From: Azospirillum doebereinerae
GTDB lineage: Bacteria > Pseudomonadota > Alphaproteobacteria > Azospirillales > Azospirillaceae
Reading direction: 5' to 3'
DNA length: 64,000 bases
Assembly (NCBI RefSeq): GCF_003989665.1
Contig: NZ_RZIJ01000005.1
Location: forward strand, 186,001 to 250,000
Position numbers and translations under genes: made by a program
In this document: in pieces, positions 26,144-36,016 of the stretch
How the letters are laid out: every line of letters begins with the position of its first letter
Position numbering within the stretch: position 1 is the stretch's first letter
The notes under the pieces: model-generated
Seen by the model: the letters and a program-made list of their open reading frames with translations, nothing else
Database searches by the model: none
What the model was told of the DNA's origin: nothing

Positions 26144-26977
26144 TCAGTTCAGGCGCTTCTTCAACTGCTGGATCAGCGAGGCGGTCTGGTGCCGGTGGTG
26201 CTCGTCGCCGGTCAGCGCCATGAAGGTTTCCAGCGCCGTGATGGCGTCCTTGAGGTTGCCGGCGTGGGCTTCCAGCAGGCCGGTCTCGCGCCACAGCGCC
26301 GGCTCGTGGGGGGCGAACAGGCGCATGCCCGACAGCACCTCCAGCGCCTTCGGCACGTCGTGCGCCGACAGGTGCCGCAGCTTGATGTTGTTCTGGAGCC
26401 GCAGCAGCACGTCGCGGTTCGACACCGGCTGGTAATGCTCGGGCTCCAGCTCGGCGGCGCTGCCGGCGGTGGCCTTCAGCAGGTCGCGCAGGTCGACGAC
26501 CGTCCTGACCTGCCCCTCGTTGAAGGGGTCGATGATGGCGCGGACCGGACCCTTGTCGATGCGGACCAGGAAATGGCCGGGGAAGTTCAGCCCGACCATC
26601 GCCCAGCCGCGCGAGCGGGCGGCGTGCAGATAGAGGATGCCCAGCGCCACCGGAAGCCCGCGCCGCCGGTCGATCACGCGCAGCATGTTGGCGTTCTGGA
26701 GGTCGTCGTAGGTGTCGTGGTCGCCGGAATAGCCGTGCCGTTCGCCGATCACCGCGTGCAGCGACGCGATGCGGTCCTCCAGCCCGTCGGCGTCCGCGTC
26801 GGCGCGCTCGGCCAGATCCGCGACGATGGCCTGGATGTGCCGGCGGTAGCCGCCGAGATCGGTGTTGGGCCGTTCCAGCGCACCGAGCGCCAGGGCGGCT
26901 TCGGCCAGATCGATCTCGTCGTCCGGCAGGTCGCCGGTGCGGCGCAGGATCTCGCGGGCTTCGGCATCGCTGGTCAA
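26144..26977 (-). CDS. SirB1 family transglutaminase-like/TPR protein
   Basis: A 277-residue protein of the SirB1 family. The transglutaminase-like core includes [27 protein letters not shown] and [11 protein letters not shown]. As in other SirB1 proteins, the classical catalytic Cys is absent and GHFLVR supplies the His. The C-terminus (about 190-277) is TPR-like, with [21 protein letters not shown] and a repeat after it. The start is TTG 26977 with GAGGA upstream. It lies between yraN and gshB on the same strand with short gaps, a conserved alphaproteobacterial neighbourhood. No enzymatic function is established. Confidence 0.87.
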   Translation of the reverse strand: MTSDAEAREILRRTGDLPDDEIDLAEAALALGALERPNTDLGGYRRHIQAIVADLAERADADADGLEDRIASLHAVIGERHGYSGDHDTYDDLQNANMLRVIDRRRGLPVALGILYLHAARSRGWAMVGLNFPGHFLVRIDKGPVRAIIDPFNEGQVRTVVDLRDLLKATAGSAAELEPEHYQPVSNRDVLLRLQNNIKLRHLSAHDVPKALEVLSGMRLFAPHEPALWRETGLLEAHAGNLKDAITALETFMALTGDEHHRHQTASLIQQLKKRLN

Positions 26978-27017
26978 GGGGCTGTCCTCAAGGGGGGCTG
27001 TCCTTCCCGTCGCTCTC

Positions 27018-27386
27018 TCAGATCCGCCACGCGTCGATCAGGTGGCGCGGCCAGGCCCAAGGCGTAACGAGCATCACGTCGAAGCGCAAGACATAGCCCG
27101 CGTAGCGCGGGTTGGCGGCGAGGTAGACGTGGGCGGCGCGGGCGAGCCGGCCGCGCTGGCGGGCGCCGACCGCCTCGTTGGCGGTGTCCCAGTCGTTGCG
27201 CGCCTTGACCTCGACGATGGCGATGGTGCGGCCGCGCTTGGCCACGATGTCGATCTCGCCCATCGGGGTGCGCAGCCGGGTGGCGAGGATGCGGTAGCCT
27301 TTCAGACGCAGCGACAGCCGGCACAGCCCCTCGGCCAGCCGGCCGAAGAACTCCGCGCGGCGGCGCAGCGCGTCCAGCTCAGCCAT
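27018..27386 (-). CDS. yraN: YraN family (UPF0102) endonuclease-like protein
   Basis: A 122-residue protein with the restriction-endonuclease-like core of UPF0102: MGEIDIVAKRGRTIAIVEVKARN shows the E-x-D-...-E-x-K nuclease pattern. The family is linked to DNA processing and, in many bacteria, sits beside rsmI. The ATG at 27386 overlaps the rsmI stop codon (ATGGCTGA) and is preceded by GGAGGGGAG, so translation is coupled; a longer start at 27419 would remove that logic. No nuclease activity is proven for the family. Confidence 0.9.
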   Translation of the reverse strand: MAELDALRRRAEFFGRLAEGLCRLSLRLKGYRILATRLRTPMGEIDIVAKRGRTIAIVEVKARNDWDTANEAVGARQRGRLARAAHVYLAANPRYAGYVLRFDVMLVTPWAWPRHLIDAWRI

Positions 27387-28332
27387 GGCGCTCCCCTCCG
27401 CCGCGCGCCGGCTTTTCATCCGCCGGCTGCTCGCGCGCCAGTTCCAGGGCGCGGGCGTAGACCGCGCGCTTGGGCTGGCCGGTGCGGGCGGCGACGTCGG
27501 CCGCGGCGTCGCGCACCCGCAGCCGGGTCAGCGCTTCGCACAGCAGGGCGTCGATGTCGGCCTCGCCGGGGGTATCCTCCTCGCCGGGCGGGCCGATCAC
27601 CAGCACCACCTCGCCCTTTGGCGGGCCGGCCTCGGCGTAATGGGCGGCCAACTCGGGCAGGGGGCCGCGCCGGACCTCCTCGTAGTATTTGGTCAACTCG
27701 CGGGCGACGGCGGCCTCGCGCGGTCCCAGGATCTCGGCGAGGTCGGCCAGCGACTCCGGCAGGCGCTGCGGGGATTCGAAGAAGACCAGCGTGGCCGGGA
27801 CGTTCTTCAGCTCGCCAGCGGTGGCGCGGCGCGCGCTGCTCTTGTTGGGCAGGAAGCCCGCGAACAGGAAGCGGTCGGTCGGCAGCCCGGACAGCACCAG
27901 CGCCACCAGCGGGGCCGAGGCGCCGGGCAGGGTGGTGACCGCCACCCCTTCCGCCACGCACTCCCGCACCAGCTTGTAGCCGGGGTCGGAGACCAGCGGC
28001 GTGCCGGCGTCGGTGACCAGCGCGATGGACTCGCCGGCTTTCATGCGCTCGATCAGGATCGGACGCATCCTTGCCGCGTTGTGCTCGTGGTAGGAGACGA
28101 AGGGCGTGTGGATGCCGTGGATGCCCATCAGCTTCGCCGTCACCCGCGTGTCCTCGCAGGCGATCGCGGTGGCGCGGGTCAGGGTGTCCAAGGCACGCAG
28201 GGTGATGTCGGCGGCGTTTCCGATGGGGGTAGCCACGACATAAAGTCCGGGCGCGAGTTTACTTGCGGCGTCCGGGCCGCTACCTTGAGCGCCACTTTGG
28301 GCCGCAGCGGATGTGGAGACGATCGGTGGCAC
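27379..28332 (-). CDS. rsmI: 16S rRNA (cytidine(1402)-2'-O)-methyltransferase
   Basis: A SAM-dependent tetrapyrrole-methylase-fold enzyme that 2'-O-methylates C1402 in the ribosomal decoding centre. Diagnostic segments are GLYVVATPIGNAADITLRAL, ACEDTRVTAKL, LVTDAGTPLVSDPGY and LPGASAPLVALVLSGLP, the RsmI signature, with a C-terminal extension ending in RGGGERHG. The start is unclear: no ATG lies near the conserved N-terminus. GTG 28332 is the closest usable codon but overlaps the divergent lipoprotein gene by about 20 bases; GTG 28353 is an alternative. Confidence 0.93.
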   Translation of the reverse strand: MPPIVSTSAAAQSGAQGSGPDAASKLAPGLYVVATPIGNAADITLRALDTLTRATAIACEDTRVTAKLMGIHGIHTPFVSYHEHNAARMRPILIERMKAGESIALVTDAGTPLVSDPGYKLVRECVAEGVAVTTLPGASAPLVALVLSGLPTDRFLFAGFLPNKSSARRATAGELKNVPATLVFFESPQRLPESLADLAEILGPREAAVARELTKYYEEVRRGPLPELAAHYAEAGPPKGEVVLVIGPPGEEDTPGEADIDALLCEALTRLRVRDAAADVAARTGQPKRAVYARALELAREQPADEKPARGGGERHG

Positions 28333-29528
28333 GCTTGGCAACAGCTTTCTCACAAGGTCTGAAACGTTACGGCGTGGCAGCCTTGTTGGTCGCCGGGCTG
28401 TCGGCCTGCTCGACTGTAAAGGCCCCGCCGCCCGTGGCACAAGCGCCGCAACCGCTTCCCGCCCCGATGGCGCAGCCGGTCGCCCCCCAGACGGTCAAGG
28501 TGGCGCTTCTGCTGCCGCTGACCGGGCCGAGCGCCCAGATCGGCCAGCCGATGCTCGACGCGGCGCAGCTCGCCCTGTTCGACATGGCCGGCGAGGGGTT
28601 CGAGCTGCTGCCGCGCGACACCAAGGGAACGCCCAACGGCGCCGCCGACGCGGCGCGTCAGGCCATCGCCGAGGGGGCGCGGCTGATTCTCGGCCCGCTG
28701 TTCGGGGCGGAGGTCGCGGCGGTCAAGCCGGTGGCCCAGAACGCCGGCGTCGAGCTGCTGGCCTTCACCAACGATTGGACCCAGGGCGGTCCCGGCGCCT
28801 ATGTGATGGGCTTCGTGCCGGCCTATCAGGTGGAGCGCGTCGCCGGCTACGCCCGTTCGCAGGGCATCACCCGCTACGTCGCGCTGGCGCCGCGCACCCC
28901 CTATGGCGACGCGGTGGTCAGCGCGTTGCAGACGGTCAGCCAGCGGCTGGGCGGGACCGTTGCGCAGGTGGAACGGTACGATCCGGCGGTGCCGGATCTG
29001 TCGATCCCGGCCAAGCAGGTGGCGCAGGCCCAGAGCCAGCCGCAGGCGGTGCTGCTGGCCGAGGGTGGCGCCCGCGCGCAAGGCATCGCGTCGGCGCTGG
29101 CGTCGAATGGCGTGGCGCCGCAGCAGGTCAAGCTGCTGGGCACCGGGCTGTGGGACGACGCCCAGACCACCAATCTGGGTCAGGAGCCGGCGCTGGTCGG
29201 CGCGTGGTACGCCGCCCCGGCCCCGCAGCCCCGCGCCGAGTTCGAGGCGAAATTCGAGCAGACCTACGGGCGCAAGCCGCCGCGCATCGCGACGCTGTCC
29301 TACGACGCGACGGCGATCGCCGCCGTTCTGGCGCGGATCGGCGGACCGGCGGCGCCCTTCGACCGCACGGCGCTGACCAACCCCAGCGGCTTCGAGGGCA
29401 TCGACGGGCTGTTCCGCCTGCGCCCGAACGGTCTGGTGGAACGTGGTCTGGCGGTGCTGGAGGTGACGCCCACCGGATCGCGCGTGGTCGATCCGGCGCC
29501 GCCGAACTTCGACGTTCTGGGACAGTGA
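28311..29528 (+). CDS. Penicillin-binding protein activator (LpoA-like) lipoprotein
   Basis: A 405-residue outer-membrane lipoprotein candidate. The signal peptide has a positive start, a hydrophobic core (VAALLVAG) and the lipobox LSAC. A Pro/Ala linker leads to a type I periplasmic-binding fold (VKVALLLPLTGPSAQIGQPML, GARLILGPLFGAEV, GITRYVALAPRTPYG). In gammaproteobacteria LpoA activates PBP1A from the outer membrane; the alphaproteobacterial homologues are called by similarity and position next to rsmI, and a glycan-synthesis role here is inferred. ATG 28311 and GTG 28326 are both possible starts. Divergent from rsmI. Confidence 0.88.
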   Translation: MWRRSVARLATAFSQGLKRYGVAALLVAGLSACSTVKAPPPVAQAPQPLPAPMAQPVAPQTVKVALLLPLTGPSAQIGQPMLDAAQLALFDMAGEGFELLPRDTKGTPNGAADAARQAIAEGARLILGPLFGAEVAAVKPVAQNAGVELLAFTNDWTQGGPGAYVMGFVPAYQVERVAGYARSQGITRYVALAPRTPYGDAVVSALQTVSQRLGGTVAQVERYDPAVPDLSIPAKQVAQAQSQPQAVLLAEGGARAQGIASALASNGVAPQQVKLLGTGLWDDAQTTNLGQEPALVGAWYAAPAPQPRAEFEAKFEQTYGRKPPRIATLSYDATAIAAVLARIGGPAAPFDRTALTNPSGFEGIDGLFRLRPNGLVERGLAVLEVTPTGSRVVDPAPPNFDVLGQ

Positions 29529-29535
29529 GGCGTTT

Positions 29536-29644
29536 GCCCCCTCCCTAACCCTCCCCCGCTGCGCGGGAGAGGGGACTGCCGCTGGATTTCGACAAAGCTC
29601 CTGGCCCCCTCTCCCGCGAAGCGGGGGAGGGTCGGGGAGGGGGC
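29536..29644. repeat. Large palindromic intergenic repeat between convergent genes
   Basis: Outer arms of 22 bp (29536-29557 and 29623-29644) pair with two mismatches. Inside are local hairpins built from CTCCCCCGC-type and GCGGGAGAGG-type units. A related element lies at 57894-58038, also between two convergent genes. It could act as a bidirectional terminator or be a REP-like mobile repeat. Confidence 0.75.
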
Positions 29645-29666
29645 AACAGCGTCGTTGTGGCTTCCC

Positions 29667-30692
29667 CTACCGCCGCGCCGCCAGCGAGGCGAGCTGGAAC
29701 AGCACCCGCGCGCAGATGGTCTGATCGGGCATGTTGGTGCGCTTGCAGTCGGCCTCGGCATCCACCAGCCGCTCCAGCGCCTGACGGACGAGGTTTGGCG
29801 ACCAGCGGCGGGTCTGCCCGACCAACCGGGTTTTCAGCTTGAAGAAGACCGGCGGGCGGATCGACTCGATGGCGGCCTCGGCGGATTTTCCGGCCGCGAC
29901 TTGGGCGCCGATCAAATGCAGGCGCTGGAAATGGCGCTGCGCCCCGCGCAGGATCGGCACCGGCGAGGTGCCCTCCGCGAACAGCCGGGCCAGGGAGCGG
30001 TCGAGCGTGGCGAAATCGCCCTCCGCCGCCGCCCAGACCGGTTCGTCCATCGACAGGGCGGCGCTGTCGCCGATGCAGGCCTGGGCGTCCTCCAGCGTCA
30101 CGCGCTTGGTCGTGCCCATGTAGAGCGCCAGCTTCTCCGCCTCGCCGCGCGCGACCATGCGGTCGCCGACGAGGTTGCCGGCCAGGAAGGTCAGCGCGTC
30201 GGGATCGGCGGTCAGGCCGTGGCCGTGCAGGATGTCGGCGATGACCCGGCCGAGCGAGGCCTCCTCCTCCACGTAGCAGGGGATGGCGGCGGCGGAATCC
30301 TCCCCCTCGAACAGCAGACGCAGCTTCGACCGCGCGCCGAGATCGCCCGCCTCGACGACCACGAGGCTGTCGCCGGGCGGCAGGTTGTCGAGGAAGGCGG
30401 TGAAGGCGGAGGTCGCGTTGTCCTCGGCGTCGCGCACGCGGATCAGGCGGCGCCCTCCGGTGAAGGACAGCGCCGCCGCCTCGTCGGCCAGCTTGGCCGG
30501 GTCGTCGGCGATGGCGCGGCCATGGAACTCGGCGACGCGGAAGGGATCGGCCAGATCCTCCACCACGGTGCGGCCGAGCGTCTGGGCACGGTCGCGCACC
30601 AGCCCGGAATCGGGACCGTAGAGCAGCACCGCCCGCACCTTGGGGTCGGGCTTGCGCAGGAAACCGTCGATGGCCTTGGCTTGCAGCTTCAC
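29667..30692 (-). CDS. holA: DNA polymerase III subunit delta
   Basis: A 341-residue clamp-loader subunit. It begins MKLQAKAIDGFLRKPDPKVRAVLLYGPDSGLVRDRA, the usual alphaproteobacterial HolA start. The degenerate AAA+ fold shows no functional Walker A, as expected for delta. The middle has RRLIRVRDAEDN and the C-terminal collar domain ends FQLASLAARR. It opens the beta clamp. The start is GTG 30692, preceded by GGAAGG. Upstream on the same strand, 21 bases away, is lptE, and then leuS, the standard leuS-lptE-holA operon. Confidence 0.95.
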   Translation of the reverse strand: MKLQAKAIDGFLRKPDPKVRAVLLYGPDSGLVRDRAQTLGRTVVEDLADPFRVAEFHGRAIADDPAKLADEAAALSFTGGRRLIRVRDAEDNATSAFTAFLDNLPPGDSLVVVEAGDLGARSKLRLLFEGEDSAAAIPCYVEEEASLGRVIADILHGHGLTADPDALTFLAGNLVGDRMVARGEAEKLALYMGTTKRVTLEDAQACIGDSAALSMDEPVWAAAEGDFATLDRSLARLFAEGTSPVPILRGAQRHFQRLHLIGAQVAAGKSAEAAIESIRPPVFFKLKTRLVGQTRRWSPNLVRQALERLVDAEADCKRTNMPDQTICARVLFQLASLAARR

Positions 30693-30713
30693 CGGAAGCG
30701 GCCTTCCGCCGGG

Positions 30714-31244
30714 TTACGACCCACGGCCGAGATGCATCGCGACGCGGGTCGTGATGTCGTTGGAGATCTCCTGCAACGCCCGGTCATAGGCGTTCTCCAC
30801 CGTCAGCACTCCGGCGTAATGCTGTTCCAGAATGTTGTAACTGATCATCGACCGGGCGCTCGACGCGAACACCACCTTGCCGTCCGCCGTGTCGGTCAGC
30901 CGGTAGGGCGCGTTGACCAGAAGCTGGGCACGGACCGCCGAGGCGTCCTTCTGCAGGGCCAGCTTCTGCTCGGTCGCCGTCAGGACGACGTCCAGGCGGT
31001 AGCGCGGGTTGCCCGGCCGGCTCGACTCGTAGAAGCGGTCGATCAGCAGGTTGCGCAGCTTCTGCCCTTCCCGGTCGGGGATCGAGGCGATCTCGACGCT
31101 GTTCAGCTTCTCCGCCGCTCCGGCCCCGACGCCGCGGTCGCCGTAGAGCGGCTGGAAGCCGCAGGCCGCCGTGGCGGAGACCGCGAGGGCGAGAAGCCCC
31201 CGCGTGAGGAAGCGGCGGAGCCCGCCGAGGTCAGACGACGACAT
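30714..31244 (-). CDS. lptE: LPS-assembly lipoprotein LptE
   Basis: A 176-residue outer-membrane lipoprotein that plugs LptD for lipopolysaccharide delivery. The signal peptide ([18 protein letters not shown]) carries a lipobox with AAC, followed by GFQPLYG, the classical LptE start. The rest is a small alpha/beta domain with [23 protein letters not shown]. The ATG at 31244 overlaps the end of leuS by 14 bases, so the two are translationally linked. The order leuS-lptE-holA is conserved across proteobacteria and supports the call even where sequence identity is low. Confidence 0.92.
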   Translation of the reverse strand: MSSSDLGGLRRFLTRGLLALAVSATAACGFQPLYGDRGVGAGAAEKLNSVEIASIPDREGQKLRNLLIDRFYESSRPGNPRYRLDVVLTATEQKLALQKDASAVRAQLLVNAPYRLTDTADGKVVFASSARSMISYNILEQHYAGVLTVENAYDRALQEISNDITTRVAMHLGRGS

Positions 31245-33801
31245 TGATCACCCGGTTCGGGACGACGATGACTTTGCGCACCGGCTTGCCCTCCAGCGCG
31301 CGCTGGACGTTCGGATCGGCGAGCGCCGCCTGTTCGGCGGCGTCCTTGGCCATGTCGCGCGGCAGCTCCAGCGTGGCGCGGAGCTTGCCGTTGACCTGCA
31401 CGGCCATGGTGACGCTGTCCTCGACCACCAGCGCGGCGTCGGCTTCCGGCCAGGGCTGGTCGGTCAGCAGGCCGTCGTGGCCCAGCTGAACCCACAGCTC
31501 TTCAGCCAGATGCGGCATCATCGGGCCGATCAGGCGGACCACCGACTCGAAGCCCTCGCGCAGAACCCAGGCCTCGCCGTCACCCTTGCCGTCGAGTTCG
31601 CCCAGCGCGTTCGACAGCTCGCGGACGCGGGCCACCGCCTTGTTGAAGCGGAACTTGTCGAGGTCGTCGGACATGCCGGCGATGGCCTTGTGGACCAGGC
31701 GGCGGGCGGCCTCGGCCTTGGGGCTGAACGCGGCGGGCTTGGGCGTGCCGGGGGCGGGCAGGGCGACCGGGGCTTCCGTGATCATCCGCCACAGGCGGTT
31801 GATGTAACGCCACGCGCCGTCGATGCCGGCCTCGGTCCATTCCAGGTCGCGTTCCGGCGGGCTGTCGGACAGCATGAACAGGCGGGCGGCGTCGGCCCCG
31901 TAGGTGCCGATGATGTGCGCCGGGTCCACCACGTTCTTCTTGGACTTCGACATCTTCTCGACGCGGCCGACGGTGACCGGCGCGCCGGTGTCCTCGCGGA
32001 CCCACTCGCCCTTGTCGTTCCGCGTCAGGTCGGTCGGAGCCAGCCACGCGTTGGTGTCGGCGTCCTTGTAGGTCTCGTGGTTGACCATGCCCTGGGTGAA
32101 CAGGCCGGTGAACGGCTCGTCCAGGTTCAGGTAGCCGCAGGTTTTCAGCGCGCGGGTCCAGAAGCGCGAGTAGAGCAGGTGCAGAACCGCGTGTTCGATG
32201 CCGCCGATGTACTGGTCGACGCCCAGCCAGTAGTCCACCGACTCGCGGGTGAAGGCGGTGCCTTCCTCCTTGGGCGAGCAGAAGCGGGCGAAATACCAGG
32301 ACGACTCGATGAAGGTGTCGAAGGTGTCGGTCTCGCGCGTCGCCGGATTGCCGCAATGCGGGCAGGTCGTGTGCTTCCAGGTCGGGTGGTGCGCCAGCGG
32401 GTTGCCGGGCTTGTCGAAGGTCACGTCCTCCGGCAGCACCACGGGGAGCTGCTCGGCCGGGACCGGAACGATGCCGCAGGCGTCGCAGTGGATGACCGGG
32501 ATCGGGCAGCCCCAATAGCGCTGGCGCGACACGCCCCAGTCGCGCAGGCGGTACTGCGTGGTGCGCTCGCCCTGGCCGGTCGACTCGAGCCGCTCGCCGA
32601 CCGCCCGCTTGCCCGCCTCGCTGTCGAGGCCGTCGAGGAAGGACGAATTCCGCAGCAGGCCGGGGCCGGTGTAGGCCTCGGTGCCGACGTCGAAGGTCGC
32701 GGGATCGGCGTCCTCGGGGATCACCACCGGGCGGACCGGCAGGCCGTATTTGCGGGCGAAGTCCAGATCGCGCTGGTCGTGCGCCGGGCAGGCGAAGATC
32801 GCGCCCGTGCCGTATTCCATCAGCACGAAGTTGGCGACGTAGACCGGCAGCTCCCAGCTCGGGTCGAGCGGGTGAATCACCTTGAGACCGGTGTCGAAGC
32901 CGCGCTTCTCCGCCGTCTCGATGGCCTCCTCGCTGGTGCCCAGCCGGTTGCACTCGGCGATGAACTCGGCCAGTTCCGGGTTGTTCGCCGCCAGCTCGCC
33001 GGCCAGCGGGTGGTTGGGCGAGATCGCCGCGAAAGAGGCGCCGAACAGCGTGTCGGGCCGGGTCGTGAAGACCTCGAGGGTATCGGCGCGGTCCTTCAGC
33101 GCGAAGCGGAAACGCAGGCCGGTCGACTTGCCGATCCAGTTCTCCTGCATGATGCGGACGCGCTCGGGCCAGCGGTCCAGCGTCTCCAGCCCCTTCAGCA
33201 GGTCTTCCGCGAAGGCGGTGATCTTGAGGAACCACTGGGACAGCTTGCGCTTCTCGACCAGCGCGCCGGTGCGCCAGCCGCGCCCGTCGATCACCTGCTC
33301 GTTGGCCAGCACGGTGTTGTCCACCGGATCCCAGTTGACCCAGGATTCCTTGCGGTAGGCGAGGCCTGCCTTCAGGAAGTCCAGGAACATCTTCTGCTCG
33401 TGGCGGTAATACTCCACGTCGCAGGTGGCGATCTCGCGCTCCCAGTCGATGGACAGGCCCATCGTCTTCAACTGGCCGCGCATGGTCGCGATGTTCTCGC
33501 GGGTCCAGCTCGCCGGGTGGGTCTTCTTCTCCAGCGCCGCGTTCTCGGCGGGCAGGCCGAAGGCGTCCCAGCCCATCGGGTGCAGGACGTTGAAGCCCTT
33601 GGCCCGCTTGAACCGGGCGATCACGTCGCCGATGGTGTAGTTGCGGACGTGGCCCATGTGGATGCGCCCCGACGGATAGGGGAACATCTCCAGCACATAG
33701 TATTTCGGACGGGAGGCGTCCTCACGCGCGGTGAAGCAGCCTTGGCTCTCCCACGCGGATTGCCATTTCGCCTCGGTTTCCTTGACATTGTAACGCGACA
33801 T
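31231..33801 (-). CDS. leuS: Leucine--tRNA ligase
   Basis: An 856-residue class Ia synthetase. It has the HIGH motif in [23 protein letters not shown], a large CP1 editing domain (about 220-420) with [12 protein letters not shown], zinc-type cysteines [11 protein letters not shown] and TCPHCGN, the KMSKS loop ([13 protein letters not shown]) and the anticodon-binding C-terminal domain. It begins [14 protein letters not shown] at ATG 33801, without an obvious ribosome binding site. It charges and edits tRNA-Leu. First gene of the leuS-lptE-holA operon. Confidence 0.98.
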   Translation of the reverse strand: MSRYNVKETEAKWQSAWESQGCFTAREDASRPKYYVLEMFPYPSGRIHMGHVRNYTIGDVIARFKRAKGFNVLHPMGWDAFGLPAENAALEKKTHPASWTRENIATMRGQLKTMGLSIDWEREIATCDVEYYRHEQKMFLDFLKAGLAYRKESWVNWDPVDNTVLANEQVIDGRGWRTGALVEKRKLSQWFLKITAFAEDLLKGLETLDRWPERVRIMQENWIGKSTGLRFRFALKDRADTLEVFTTRPDTLFGASFAAISPNHPLAGELAANNPELAEFIAECNRLGTSEEAIETAEKRGFDTGLKVIHPLDPSWELPVYVANFVLMEYGTGAIFACPAHDQRDLDFARKYGLPVRPVVIPEDADPATFDVGTEAYTGPGLLRNSSFLDGLDSEAGKRAVGERLESTGQGERTTQYRLRDWGVSRQRYWGCPIPVIHCDACGIVPVPAEQLPVVLPEDVTFDKPGNPLAHHPTWKHTTCPHCGNPATRETDTFDTFIESSWYFARFCSPKEEGTAFTRESVDYWLGVDQYIGGIEHAVLHLLYSRFWTRALKTCGYLNLDEPFTGLFTQGMVNHETYKDADTNAWLAPTDLTRNDKGEWVREDTGAPVTVGRVEKMSKSKKNVVDPAHIIGTYGADAARLFMLSDSPPERDLEWTEAGIDGAWRYINRLWRMITEAPVALPAPGTPKPAAFSPKAEAARRLVHKAIAGMSDDLDKFRFNKAVARVRELSNALGELDGKGDGEAWVLREGFESVVRLIGPMMPHLAEELWVQLGHDGLLTDQPWPEADAALVVEDSVTMAVQVNGKLRATLELPRDMAKDAAEQAALADPNVQRALEGKPVRKVIVVPNRVINVVV

Positions 33802-33856
33802 GAGGAGACGCCGTTTCCCGTTGTTCGATCAGCTTGACTTCAGAGCGGCCGCAGCC

Positions 33857-34396
33857 TTAGCGCGCGGCGGCGTTCTGCGCGACGCGGAGCTGGCGGGCGC
33901 GGGTCAGCACCGCGTCCTCCAGCGTGCCGGCGGTTTCCGGCCCGACGTTGGTGTCGCGCCAGTCGGCGCCGCTGCGCTGCTGCTTGAACACCGACACGCG
34001 CACGCCGTCGGCGCGCAGCTGGCGGTCCAGGATGTAGAGGTTCACCTTGAAGCGCTCGTTCGGCGAGTCGGGCGGGGTGTACCAGTCGGTCAGGATCACG
34101 CCGCCGAACGGGTCGGCCGAGGCGATCGGCATGAAGGAGAGCGTGTCGAGCGAGGCGCGCCACAGGAAGCTGTTGACGCTGAGGCCGTTGGCGTTGTCCT
34201 GGTCGCCGCCGCGCTTGTTCTTGCCGAACAGGTTCAGGCCACCCTCGGTGCCGAGCAGGCTGCCGAACTTGTAGTCCTTGTTCTTAATCTGCTCTTCCAT
34301 GGTCTCGGTCTTGCCACCCCAGCTGGCGCAACCGGCGACGCCGAGGGAGGCCGCGAGCAGGACGGGAGCAAGGCGAAGGGCGGTCAGGCGGCGCAT
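33857..34396 (-). CDS. DUF3576 family lipoprotein
   Basis: A 179-residue lipoprotein: MRRLTALRLAPVLLAAS followed by the lipobox VAGC. The body (SLLGTEGGLNLFGKN, then NGLSVNSFLWRASLDTLSFMPIASADPFGGVILTDWY) is the DUF3576 signature found across alphaproteobacteria, normally just upstream of leuS, as here. Its function is unknown; the context suggests an envelope role along with LptE. The gap to leuS is 55 bases, so it may head the same operon. Confidence 0.9.
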   Translation of the reverse strand: MRRLTALRLAPVLLAASLGVAGCASWGGKTETMEEQIKNKDYKFGSLLGTEGGLNLFGKNKRGGDQDNANGLSVNSFLWRASLDTLSFMPIASADPFGGVILTDWYTPPDSPNERFKVNLYILDRQLRADGVRVSVFKQQRSGADWRDTNVGPETAGTLEDAVLTRARQLRVAQNAAAR

Positions 34397-34550
34397 GGTC
34401 GGGAACCCGGATCAAGAATGGGGGCGCCACGCGCGAACCGCGCGCGGAATGCCGCAGTAAAGACCATAACTGGACGGGGCCGCGCAACAGCGGAAGCGTT
34501 CGGGCAGCCCTGCCCGACAGCTCTGTGTGCACCGCCGAAGGGGGCGAACT

Positions 34551-34574
34551 CAGTGTGCTCCGTGCGACACACTG
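34551..34574 (+). promoter_or_regulatory. Perfect inverted repeat upstream of the first porin gene
   Basis: CAGTGTG-N10-CACACTG, a 24-bp operator-like palindrome, lies about 125 bases before the porin start codon in a 302-bp region between divergent genes. TTGACG (about 34600) follows but no convincing -10 was found. Confidence 0.45.
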
Positions 34575-34698
34575 TCCCCTCAATGCTGCATTCCTTCCGA
34601 TTTGACGCTTGCTGGCTTGGTCCCAGGTGCGTACGAAAGTCTCAGCCAGGACGTCAACCAGGCTGAAAACATCTGCTGCCAGGATGGAGGCACCTATT

Positions 34699-35859
34699 AT
34701 GAACCGTTATCTGCTGGCCGGCTCCGCCGCCGTTGCTCTCGCCCTCGGTGCTGGCGCTGCCAACGCCCAGGCCAAGTTCGAAGTCAAGGTGGGCGGCGAC
34801 GCCTACTTCGAAGCGGGCTATGTCGACCAGGATCTCGACTCGGGCCTCCGTTCGACGGAATTCCGTAACCGCATGCGCATCAACATCATCCCGTCCGCCA
34901 AGGCCGACAACGGCCTGGAGTACGGTGCGCGCATCCGTATCCGCGCCAACGCCGGCGCCGGCAACGCCCGCACCACCGATGCCGACCGTGCGTACATCTA
35001 CGCGCAGGGCAGCTTCGGTCAGGTCCGCCTCGGCGTCCAGAACTCCTTCAACGACGAGACCTACGTCTCGGCGCCGCAGGATTACCTGCCGCTCGGCATC
35101 TATGACGGCGTGACCGCCTGGCTCGGCAACGCCGACATCACCGGTGGTCTGGCCAGCCTGAACGGCAGCATGATCAACCAGTCGCTGGTCGTTGAGAACA
35201 ACTCGACGAAGATCGTGTACTTCTCGCCGCGCTTCGCCGGCTTCCAGTTCGGCGCCAGCTACCTGCCGCGCAACGACAGCTCGGCCACCGACGTCAACCG
35301 CACCAAGCCGGTCGGCGCCGCCCTCGGCCAGTTCAACCCGATCTTCCAGGACATGGTCGAAGTCGGTGCGAACTACAACAACACCTTCGGTGGTGTGTTG
35401 GTCAAGGCCAGCGCCGGCTACTTCTGGGGTCAGGCCGTCGACAACGTCGTCGGTTCGAACTACAAGGACCTGAACGCCTACCAGCTCGGCGCCCAGCTGG
35501 GCTACGCCGGCTTCGTGGTCGGTGGTAACTACACCGACTTCGGCAAGTCGGGCCAGAACGAGCGTCCCGGCTTCTTCACCGAGAACAGCCGCATGTGGCA
35601 GGCCGGTGTCCAGTACACCGCCGGTCCGATCGTGGTCGGTGCCAACTACAAGAACGGCAAGGACGCCGGTTCGCTGGCCGTCAATGGCGACCGCGAGCTG
35701 CAGGTCTACGAAATCGGCGTCGGCTACACCGTCGCTCCGGGTCTGACCCTGCAGGCTCAGTACGACTACTTCAAGGCTGACAGCGACCTGTCGACCGCGG
35801 CCGTTGACCGCGACGACAAGGGCAACGTCGTCCTCGTCCGCACGATCCTGGCGTTCTAA
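34699..35859 (+). CDS. Outer-membrane porin (paralogue 1)
   Basis: A 386-residue beta-barrel porin. The signal peptide MNRYLLAGSAAVALALGAG is cleaved after ANAQ; the mature protein shows alternating residue beta strands throughout and ends in phenylalanine (TILAF), the BAM recognition signal. The strand GGDAYFEAGYVDQDLDSGLR and ADNGLEYGARIRIRANAG are shared with the next gene, so the two are duplicates. GGAGG lies 8 bases before ATG 34699. Codon choice is more biased (GTC, GGC, AAC, CAG) than that of neighbours, as expected for an abundant protein. Solute specificity is unknown. Confidence 0.95.
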   Translation: MNRYLLAGSAAVALALGAGAANAQAKFEVKVGGDAYFEAGYVDQDLDSGLRSTEFRNRMRINIIPSAKADNGLEYGARIRIRANAGAGNARTTDADRAYIYAQGSFGQVRLGVQNSFNDETYVSAPQDYLPLGIYDGVTAWLGNADITGGLASLNGSMINQSLVVENNSTKIVYFSPRFAGFQFGASYLPRNDSSATDVNRTKPVGAALGQFNPIFQDMVEVGANYNNTFGGVLVKASAGYFWGQAVDNVVGSNYKDLNAYQLGAQLGYAGFVVGGNYTDFGKSGQNERPGFFTENSRMWQAGVQYTAGPIVVGANYKNGKDAGSLAVNGDRELQVYEIGVGYTVAPGLTLQAQYDYFKADSDLSTAAVDRDDKGNVVLVRTILAF

Positions 35860-35886
35860 TAGAACGTTCGGTTTCGGATGAAGAAG

Positions 35887-35918
35887 GGCGGTGGCTTCGG
35901 CCACCGCCTTTTTTTTTT
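35887..35918 (+). terminator. Rho-independent terminator of porin 1
   Basis: A 9-bp perfect stem GGCGGTGGC / GCCACCGCC with the stable TTCG tetraloop (35887-35908), then ten T residues. One of the strongest terminators in the window, fitting a highly expressed gene. Confidence 0.96.
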
Positions 35919-36016
35919 ATGCTCAATTTTTGCGCGCATCGCCTTTTCTCTGGGCAGGAGATGTGCTGTTTTTGCAGCAAGGCGATAATTCTCTTTAAAA
36001 TCAACGCACTAATGTT

